From assembly GCA_017163975.1 (NCBI GenBank), contig JAFFSR010000218.1:5025501-5089500 (forward strand): a DNA stretch of 64,000 bases, read 5' to 3'. Of the stretch, positions 56,491-64,000 are shown piece after piece. The DNA is from Anastatus disparis (taxonomy: Eukaryota; Arthropoda; Insecta; Hymenoptera; Eupelmidae). Each line of letters starts with the position of its first letter. Position 1 is the stretch's first letter. The notes below the pieces were generated by a model that was not told where the DNA came from, did not search any database, and worked only from the letters and a program-made list of their open reading frames with translations. A program made the translations under genes and the position numbers.

Positions 56491-56600
56491 CTCGAGAAAT
56501 GATTCTCGAGCGAGAAAAATTTTAGGAGTGTGTTTTTTGAAAACGAGAAAAGAAAATTCTAAAAAGAAATTTAGTTTGATCTCGAGAAGTGATTCTCGAG
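56491..56600 (-). repeat. two CTCGAG hairpins just inside the promoter
   Basis: CTCGAGAAATGATTCTCGAG (56491-56510) and CTCGAGAAGTGATTCTCGAG (56581-56600) have perfect 8-bp stems and four-base loops, each followed by AAAAATTTTAGGAG. In transcript sense they share CACTTC and CGAG with the GGTC hairpins. Confidence 0.85.
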
Positions 56601-56617
56601 CGGGAAAAATTTTAGGA

Positions 56618-56655
56618 GTCTGTAAAACATCGGTCGGTCAGGGCCTTTTATACCT
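56618..56655 (-). promoter_or_regulatory. TATA box of the minus-strand retroelement
   Basis: In minus sense AGGTATAAAAGGCCC (TATA at 56644-56652), with a likely start about 30 bases downstream around ACCGATGTTTTACAG. It is the probable LTR promoter for the 56.6-50.3 kb element. Confidence 0.65.
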
Positions 56656-57764
56656 AATCAACTAACACTGTACTATGCTATAAGATGATCTAAGAAAATA
56701 TCTAATAATTTTTCTCCAATTAGAGAAAATTATTTTCTCTAACGCTTTTCTTACATTAATTCTATTGGCCCTTGCATTTTTTAAGAGGTCAGAGAGGGAC
56801 CTTAAGCCCTCCCAAAATTTGAACCTTGGCCTTAAGTAATGTGTAAGACAAAGAGAGAAACTAGGGTATAGAAGTTTTTCTTGCAGCAGAGGGGGTATAT
56901 CTGGAAAGATATGCCCTCTCCCTTAGAGAAACCCTAATTTGTCTCTTGATCTTTTACAATTTTTCTTAAATTATTAAAAATCGTTATAATTCGTTATCAA
57001 CTAATTACGGACTAAATTAAATGTCTCTATAATATTGCAAATAAAATCCTCTTTAAAATGATATAAAACATGCTAATTTTTGTTATAATTTAACGTAAAA
57101 TAAAAGAGAAATTGATTTAATATTTCTTTTATTATTTTAACTTTACTTGCAACATTATTTGACATATACGCAAAATTGTATATTCTTATGGATCGCCATT
57201 TGCTAGTAGTTTTATTTTTATTTTGTTTATTTTAAATATATATATTTTTTTTTTGAATTTTCTTTTGTTGTTTTTTCTGTTTAATTTTTTTCTTAATTTA
57301 ATTATAATTATTTCTATCGCTCTTATTTAAAAAGGGAACAATTATGACTGAATAATCATTTTGTAAACAGTTTAAACAAAAATTTGAAAACGTGAAAAAA
57401 TGCTTGCAGGACCGTACATCTAAAGAAGCGAGGTTTTATCGCTTGCAGATGTGTCTTTTTCAAGTGCATGTGTCCTTTAAGAAATCAAGAAAGAAGTTAA
57501 AAGAGAAATACTATTGCGGCTAGAATTGTTTCCCTTTTTAACTTAATATCATATATTTTTCCTTTTCTTTATGTAAAAATAATGATTAGCAACAAATAAA
57601 CATTATTTATTAAAAACCTTGTATGCACCTATAAATTTTGCTTTAATATTAAAATTCGTTATAACATATGTATATTAATTAATTAATCTCAATTATTATC
57701 AAAACTATTTTTTTCGATAATGATAAAAGAAAATTGTTTTGTAATTATTCGGAATTAAAATTAT
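56656..57764. other. upstream flank, no gene
   Basis: 56750-56960 is relatively GC-rich, with a hairpin around 56889-56922 (GTATATCT, AGATAT, flanked by AGAGGG and CCCTCT); it may belong to the U3 part of the LTR. The rest is AT-rich without genes. Confidence 0.5.
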
Positions 57765-57820
57765 AAAATTTTCGTCGCATAGAAAAGAAAAGTTTGGTTT
57801 TCGTTTCTATGTGACATGTG

Positions 57821-57874
<54 letters not shown>

Positions 57875-58415
57875 ACGGTCTTCGTATCTGTTCGACGTAG
57901 GAATTTTTATAGCTTTCAGCTGTACCGATAGCTGAGAGCGCGTTCGTTTTTCCTTCATCTTTGAAAAAATAAGATGTGAACTACGAGAAAATAATTTTTT
58001 TAATATTTGTATTTCGATAAAATTTTAAAAATATTTATTTAATAGAGATTTTTATTAATACTTTTACGCATAAACAGATACGATAATGTTCAGTTTTTAC
58101 TTTAGACGGCCCGAGTGATTTCCTATTATTATTGAACATGAGTAATAAAAATTAAATTTTGCGTGAATGTAAAATATAAAAATTTTAATTGCTTAATCCG
58201 ATTACTATATATAAATGGATGTATACCTTGTTTACATAATTGGGTATATCCACCTATATATAGTTATGACCGTGCGTATATACATATATATATGGGTGTA
58301 TATAAGTGCATATACACTTGCCGAGCTGGCCCGCCTACGGTGCATACACGCTCAAGAGCTTCGGCTCCTTAGTCTTTTATTGCCGTTGTTTTCTTTTTGG
58401 GGTTTTCCCTTGTAC
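57765..58415 (-). repeat. dispersed repeat family X, copy 2, interrupted
   Basis: 58415-58260 and 57830-57765 match 18853-19055. An (AT)n run (57829-57871) lies beside the second part. Open frames here are products of the repeat and the microsatellite. Confidence 0.7.
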
Positions 58416-59280
58416 TAGTATTATTTCTAATTAGATAGATAGATATTATTTTATTCTGTATAAGAGTACAAAAACGTGACTTAAAAAATAATTTATAAAA
58501 TAATTTAAAAAAAAAAAACTCATTGGATGTACTTGACATCACACCTGTCGAGACAACTTTTATTGCGGTTGTCTGGGCCTACAGTGTATTATTTGTTTTT
58601 CGGCTTACACGTGTTGTAACTATGTATGAAGCGTTTTGCTATTTTGGAAAGATACAAAAATATGGTCAAAATAATATTCACAGGCTTGTTTGCTTTTAGA
58701 TAAAAAAAAAAAATTATTTTAGGGTGTGAAAGTATTTTAGTAAAACTTAAGCCTTGTCTATTTTAAAGAAAGAATAGGAGGAATATTATTTCACTGAATA
58801 TTTTTATTTTAATTATTAAAATTATTCTAAATTATAAAAATCCTTAAAATTCCTATATGTAATAAAAGGCGTAAAAAGAAAAAGAAAAAGAGAAAAATTA
58901 GTAAATATTAATTAGAAATAAGAAAAAATTTATTGAAAAATCACGTGACGTAACATAGCATTTGAAAATAAACTACTGACAAACAAAATAAGTACCTGCA
59001 TAAAATTTAAAAATCTTATAATGAATTTATATAAATATTGAAGGAAATTAATGAAAAATTAGTAAAATTAAAAATTAATAAGTTTCAATAATTATTTTAT
59101 ATAAAAAATTACATTTAAATATTTTAATTTATATTTATTAGTTGAGAAAAGAAAATTTTAAATCTTTTAACAATTTTACTATATAACAAAACGGTAAAAC
59201 TTTAATAATTCATAAATTCATGAATAAAGGAAATAAATTCATGATTGAAAATTCAAAACAATATGACATTTAAATTTTTA
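58416..59280. other. non-coding spacer
   Basis: AT-rich, no supported gene. Confidence 0.5.
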
Positions 59281-59465
59281 CTACTAAAATAAGCTACATA
59301 TATTGTTCTTAAATCTAATTGTTATAAAAATAAGAAATTACGCATATAAAAAGATAAAATTAGAAACTAGGTTTTTTAATTTATAAGGTTTTTTCAACTA
59401 ATGTCTATAATGAAAGAAACTAGTTTAAATAAATTTAATTAATTAATAAATTAAATTATTGTTTG
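59281..59465 (-). repeat. dispersed repeat family Y, copy 2
   Basis: Inverted match of 20218-20400. Confidence 0.72.
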
Positions 59466-59923
59466 TATATACTTATTCACTACCTTAATGGGTTTTTGTC
59501 TGGGTATTCCAATTTTGAGCAACGGAAAATTTTTTCAGTAAAATTTTAATATTTACATATGTACGTGTGAATCTTATAATATTTTCAGGCACCCAAAATT
59601 AGAATATCCCTTGAAAAAAAATTGGAATGATTGTTTGCACAGCTGAAGTATTTTTCTTTATTTGATCTAAACGGTACAATAATTACTTGTTTCAAAAGAA
59701 AATGAGTTCACACTGAAACATATACAGATCGGACAAAATAATAATATTTGGTAAAATATGAAATTGAAAAATAATGATTAAAAAATAATTATCAGAAAAA
59801 TAAAGTGTTGGTCTTATAGGAAAACACATTGAGAGTAATTTAGAAGAGAAATTTGCGTGAAAAGATATTAATAAATATGAATTTTTTGTTTAAAAGAAGT
59901 CGGCAAAATTGCCCGACATTACA
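59466..59923. other. non-coding spacer
   Basis: No gene seen. Confidence 0.5.
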
Positions 59924-61750
59924 TTAACATCTTATTGCCAAAAATGGTGCAGAAGCGACACCAAAGGTTACTGTGATTAAAGTGTATTCTTGAATTTCGT
60001 TATTATTAAACCAAAGAATCTTTTGAAATTTACGGTCTTCTGTATGAACGAGAAACTGGCGGTACATTTTTTCTATATCCGCAATAATGACGTAGTTATG
60101 GAGTCTGAAGCGTACAAGTATACTAAATAGGTCGTCTTGTATGGTAGGGCTAACTAATAAAGTTTCACTCAAAGAAAGTTCGTTCACTGGTTTTACTGAT
60201 GCATCGAAAACAACCCATGATGTGGCAGGTAAAATTCATTTTTATTTTTTGAGTCAGTCTTTGACATGTGTCCTAATGTTATATATTCATTCATTACGTT
60301 AACCTATTGATTTTTAAGATTGTTATTAAGTTTGAATCTTTTTTGCAATAGTGATAATCTCTTTAGAGCGATTTGTCGCGAATCCCCTAGTAGGTTATTA
60401 TTGTTTTTGAATGGCAATGCTACTATATATTTGCCTTCTTCATTTCGCGTTACATATTTTTTGAACAAATTTTCACATGAAATTTCGTCAGTTGATCATT
60501 CATATTGATTTTTGTCTTAGATTTCTTTTAGATTCCAAAATTTCTCGAGATCAAAATGTAAATTTGTGGTCATACATTTACATTTTTTGATTTTATGGAA
60601 TTTAATCCATCGCGTATAACCCAACCAAGCTTTGTTTTTTGTAAGATAATGTCCTCATTATTCAATAGTTTTTATTTGACTGGTACAAAAAATGGATAAA
60701 GTAGGACCCACTCCGATTAGTAAATCAATTGGAGAAGGTTTGTTAAATTCAGGATCAGCTAATGGCAGATTTAATGGTATATTTAATGATCTTTTATTTA
60801 TTGTTTCGTTCGGAATTAAATCAGTTACAATATGGACGATAAAAAAAGTTAATGTTTTTGAAAATTCCGAATGTATTGATTTAAAAGTTAATTCTGTATA
60901 ATAATTGGCTGTTGTGTTTAAATTATTCATGGCGCCGATGACTAGAGAACAACGAGTTTTAGTTATTTTTAATTGATTTATTAAATTTTCTGTTACAAAA
61001 TTAGCAGTTGAACATGTGTCCAACATTTTGCATTTAATTTCTGTTTCAAGTTTGTCTATAATTTTGACTTGAACACTTTTCATTAAATTGAAATTTTCAA
61101 AGGAAAGAATTGTTGAAAAGTATAATTCTGTATTTTGTAGTTCATATAGTCAGTCTTTTTCAGTCTTTGATGTTTTGTCTTTTGGTACATTAACATGTAA
61201 TAATGAATTATGCTTTTTATTACATATTTGACAATAACCTAATTTGTATTCGTCAATGTTTTCTTAAACAATTAATACAAAGTCTAACTTCTTTAATGAT
61301 TTAAATTTTTTTATGTACGTTTATTTCGTGGAACTTTTTGCATTTATATAGATGGTATTCTTCGTTACACAGAACAATTTTCGTCATTGATTAAAAGCGT
61401 TTTTGCTTGAAATTCATTGTCTAATTTGCGCATTTTGGTAGGTGAACCGTAATTTGAATGTGCTGTAATTTGGAGTATAACTATGATCTTGCCGTAACAT
61501 GATTTTAAATGAATTTTGATTAATTTGTTGCGACATGGTAGTCGCGTGTTTATATAAAAATTCAAAAAGATCATCTAAAGTAGGATATACTGCGCGATCA
61601 CATGTTTCAATCCATTTTTCATGTGTAGTTTTACTTAATTTTTCTATGATTACTTGTGTTACAAATTCTGGACTTAAATCTAAACCTACGGACGAATCAA
61701 GAGAAGTTTTATAATGATTCTACTGCAAATTTTTCATTTGTATCAATTTC
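59924..61750 (-). pseudogene. BEL/Pao retrotransposon remnant: Gag, protease, RT start
   Basis: In minus sense from 61750: a Gag region of the DUF1759 kind (PTLDDLFEFLYKHA), a zinc knuckle (GYCQICNKKHNSLLH near 61230), then at 61083-60658 the BEL/Pao-type protease (KMLDTCSTANFVTENLINQL), and after several stops and shifts the start of reverse transcriptase at 60187-59924 (DDLFSILVRFRLHNYVIIAD, IEKMYRQFLV and TVTFGVASAPFLAIRC). These motifs are diagnostic of BEL/Pao. The RT stops before the catalytic YxDD, and integrase, RNase H and LTRs are absent. Multiple stops show the element is dead. Confidence 0.9.
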
Positions 61751-61882
61751 ATATCATCGTTTGAGTATTCATAAATAAATACGAACTTATACTAAAAAAA
61801 TTTTTTTTCTTTTTATTGTTTTTGATAAACCTATTATCCTTTAGTAAATTAAGAAATAACATCAATATCACAATAAACAAAT

Positions 61883-62020
61883 AATAGTATATTACATACC
61901 AAGGGAGGTAAAGTACTGGCGAGTCCATAGCACATATAATTGCCACCTCGAGCCGAAGGCGAGGGTGGCAAATATGTGCTATGGGCTCGCCATTTTACCT
62001 CCCGTGGTGTGTATGCTATT
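61883..62020. repeat. foldback element, palindromic, copy 2
   Basis: Nearly perfect 138-bp palindrome: ATACCAAGGGAGGTAAA pairs with TTTACCTCCCGTGGTGTGTAT, GGCGAG with CTCGCC, CCATAGCACATA with TATGTGCTATGG, and GCCACC with GGTGGC around a CGAAGGCG turn. The ends match the copy at 19989-20108. Confidence 0.88.
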
Positions 62021-62106
62021 TTTCGCCATACCCGGGCCGAAAATACAACTTTTGTTTTTCGGTGCCGGGACGAAAGTTGTGCTTTCGGGCAGGGTATGGC
62101 GAAAAA
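62019..62106. repeat. adjacent 88-bp hairpin with 15-bp perfect stem
   Basis: TTTTTCGCCATACCC (62019-62033) and GGGTATGGCGAAAAA (62092-62106), with inner pairing of CCGAAA/TTTCGG and ACTTT/AAAGT. It abuts the previous foldback, so the two may be one element. Confidence 0.85.
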
Positions 62107-62112
62107 AAACTT

Positions 62113-62253
62113 ATGATACCAACTAACGACACCAACGAATTTTATATGGTAGCAAGATTGAATCGACTCACCAAGCGGTTGTCAAGATTGGAACTTGCTC
62201 ATCAAGTTAACCAAGAGATAACCGATAAAAAAATCCAAAGTTTAAGCAATTAA
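62113..62253 (+). CDS. coiled-coil ORF related to the triplicated one, short
   Basis: ATG ATACC opens 46 residues including TNEFYMVARLNRLTKRLSRL, which aligns with TNELSTLSHLNNLTDRVNQL in the 53.4-54.2 kb units. Leu and Val at heptad positions suggest a coiled coil. It is shorter than the 88-residue relative and ends at a stop at 62253. It lies 7 bases after a hairpin and about 110 bases before an LTR-type end. Confidence 0.5.
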   Translation: MIPTNDTNEFYMVARLNRLTKRLSRLELAHQVNQEITDKKIQSLSN

Positions 62254-62364
62254 CAGTTGCTAATTACTTAGTTACCAAGACTGTAAATATACACACTAGC
62301 AAATTGGATAAAATATCTGCTCGGTTAGGAATACCAGTTATATGATTAGCAAATTTAAAAATCC

Positions 62365-62374
62365 CGACGTAACA
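62365..62374 (+). mobile_element. LTR-type end CGACGTAACA
   Basis: ATCCCGACGTAACA matches the 3' edges at 22187 and 25454. Array-derived DNA starts 14 bases later. Confidence 0.5.
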
Positions 62375-62387
62375 ATATTATATTTTA

Positions 62388-62820
62388 GTAAAGGTCATCC
62401 TTCATTGAATTAATTAATAAAAATGCGACCATTTAACGTCAATCAGATACAATTTACCAAATTACACTGTTAGCGAGCAAGTATTATAACAATATTTCTG
62501 TAAATAAAAATATGCCATTTTTTACGAATCTAGATAAGAGTTACCTTTTTGTCAGAAGATATTCCTTTATTGAGTTACTTAATGAAAAGAACATTGTTCT
62601 AATGAGGTTAGAAAATATATGACACATCGATAACAATGAAAAAAATTATACGACTATTTAATGTCGATATTCATTGTTACAGTATATTCCACCAGACACA
62701 AACGTTAAAAAATTGAATGAGATTATTTTACACTTATACGATAACGTGCTAATGTTTCGACATAAACGACATCACCTTCTATTGATAACATGGTTGTGTG
62801 CTTCGATATATAAATCTATG
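62388..62820 (+). repeat. displaced copy of a block B array segment
   Basis: Colinear with 33341-33734: ATCCTTCATTGAATTAATTA, CAGATACAATTTACCAAATT, GAGTTACCTTTTTGTCAGAA, GAAAAGAACATTGTTCTAAT and TATATAAATCTATG are shared. Motif copies lie at 62425 (two changes) and 62651 (one change). About 39 extra bases occur near 62685-62725. The copy ends at ATATATAAATCTATG, where Gypsy integrase begins. Confidence 0.9.
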
Positions 62821-63650
62821 GACATAGTAGGACCTTTAAGATTGACCAAGAATAGAAATCAATTTATTCTCACCATCCAGGATAATATTTCAAAATACTG
62901 TATGGTTATACCCCTCTCGAACGCTCTGTCAACAACAATTGCTGATGTGTTTATCCGACGATTCATAAGCATCTTTGGAAGTCCGAAGATAATTTTGACC
63001 GATCAAGGACCATCCCTCAGCGATTTAATGACCAGCATAGCCAAAACATTCGGAATCAAGCAAGTAAAAACAACAACTTTTCATCCACAATCCAATGGAT
63101 CACTAGAGAGATCACATCACGCCTTAATAGAGTATCTTAAACAGTACACCGACCTAGACAACGAATGGGACGAGTGGCTAAAATTAGCTACTTTTAACTA
63201 CAACACTTGCATACATGAAAGTACCAAGCACACTCCCTTTGAAATAGTATTCGGACATGTAGCAGAAATACCATAGGAAAATCCTATAAGAGAGAACGAA
63301 CTACTGCCTACATATAAAAATTATGTAATCGATTTAATATCGTGATTAAACGGAATCAGGAAATTAGCCTAAGAAAATTAAGTAAAATCGAAGCATAAAT
63401 TAAAAAAATATTATGATAAAAATGTAAATCCAAAAAACTTTAAAAAAGCGATTTCGTTTTTTTACTATTGGGGCCAAAACCGGGAAAATTCGGTAATCAA
63501 TATTTCGGACCACATGAAATTGTAAAGATAATAAACCAAAATAATATTCGTATTAAAATTAACAACGCTGGTAAAATAGTAAACGCGAATAAGTTACGAT
63601 TGTCTCATATAAATAGAGAAATAAATAAACACAAAAAAAAGAAAAAAAGC
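62819..63650 (+). pseudogene. Ty3/Gypsy integrase core and C-terminal domain, disrupted
   Basis: From the junction the frame reads MDIVGPL (first catalytic Asp), then ILTDQG (second Asp) and HPQSNGSLERSH (catalytic Glu about 35 residues later), the retroviral-type DDE core, followed by YNTCIHESTKHTPFEIVFG. It stops at TAG near 63275; further stops and a frame change follow. The C-terminal domain, GPKPGKFGNQYFGPHEIVKI then KLRLSHINREI, is the GPY/F module of Gypsy integrases. The N-terminal zinc-binding HHCC domain and all upstream pol are missing, replaced by the array copy. The envelope gene follows. Confidence 0.88.
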
Positions 63651-63694
63651 CCGAAAAAAATAGACAAAGAAAACAGACAAAAGACGCACAAAAA

Positions 63695-63704
63695 GGGGGG
63701 GGGG
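63695..63704 (+). repeat. G10 tract at the pol-env junction
   Basis: Same position as the G14 tract at 22477. Its length leaves the integrase tail and envelope frames joined here. A pyrimidine-rich acceptor (TTTTCCTTTTAACTCCAG) follows at 63735. Confidence 0.92.
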
Positions 63705-63735
63705 AATTCAACATCACTTTTCCTTTTAACTCCAG

Positions 63736-64000
63736 ATAAAAACGACCATCATTCGTTAGCTCCTATCCTTTGGTTGCTCCTTGTCACGACTGTACGAGGA
63801 CTGATAGGATATGACTGTGGGTCGAGATACTTCAACGTGACTACGCTATCACTGCTAGATGTGAGTGATTGCGAAATACCCAACGAGTCGATAAACGTAA
63901 CAAAGAAACACGTCCAACTGTTACAACTCAACGAATACGTCGAGACAGAGAAGTGGCGCATATAGTGAAGTGCATTCCAGTAGAAGTCCGACTAGAACAC
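63736..64000 (+). pseudogene. retroelement envelope glycoprotein, copy 2, internally deleted, runs off the window
   Basis: After the acceptor the frame codes a hydrophobic signal-like segment (LAPILWLLLVTTVRG), then GLIGYDCGSRYFNVTTLSLL and QLLQLNEYVET, matching the 22550 copy. At about 63950 it jumps to sequence equivalent to 23420-23465 of copy 1, so about 600 bases are deleted. A stop lies at the join. Same glycoprotein class as copy 1. Confidence 0.72.

Noticed and set aside
62674..62820. N-terminal 48 residues of the open frame that leads into the integrase
   Set aside because: This part is array-derived DNA that happens to be open; the homologous 33.6 kb segment is not coding.

Overview
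This is AT-rich animal DNA with spliced genes and no bacterial signals. The mix of Ty3/Gypsy, BEL/Pao and hAT elements, plus a secreted C-type lectin gene, points to an insect, most likely a hymenopteran. I cannot name the species. Host genes are few: a C-type lectin whose last three exons lie at 5.9-8.4 kb (+), and a small two-exon gene of 128 residues at 11.1-11.6 kb (-) that I do not recognise.

Layout. 1-5.9 kb is non-coding. At 13.0-17.3 kb is a hAT transposon with matching ends, an 8-bp target duplication and a broken transposase. 17.5-26.6 kb is nested retroelement wreckage: a spliced retroelement ORF copy, TATA-driven leaders, LTR-like ends finishing in CGACGTAACA, an envelope glycoprotein gene split in two by a 2-kb insertion, and a tRNA-Glu-derived SINE. 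50.3-56.7 kb is a second wreck on the minus strand with a TATA promoter, a hairpin-rich leader, a cysteine-bearing ORF, a triplicated coiled-coil ORF, a gag-like ORF and an aspartic protease. 59.9-61.8 kb is a BEL/Pao remnant (-). 62.1-64.0 kb holds Gypsy integrase and the start of a second envelope copy (+).

The striking part is 26.6-50.3 kb. About 60 copies of a 16-bp motif, CGACTATTTAACGTCG, are spread at roughly 50-500 bp intervals through otherwise diverged AT-rich DNA. All copies from 26.7 to 41.5 kb point one way; all from 46.0 to 50.3 kb point the other. The orientation flips between two head-to-head promoters (TATA, initiator, short first exon, GTAAGT donor) carried on an inverted repeat at 41.9-42.4 and 44.9-45.4 kb. 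A third TATA promoter at 29.8 kb fires leftward over the first block. In every predicted transcript the motif therefore reads the same way, CGACGTTAAATAGTCG, a short hairpin with a conserved loop. No long ORF is present. I infer a family of spliced, probably non-coding transcription units whose introns carry a repeated functional element. A 0.4-kb piece of the array has also been copied to 62.4 kb, wedged between a retroelement LTR end and a Gypsy integrase.

A second unusual feature joins the retroelement fragments. Their leader exons end in A followed by GTAAG, and the two ORF copies begin at a splice acceptor followed by TG without an ATG of their own, so splicing would assemble the start codon.
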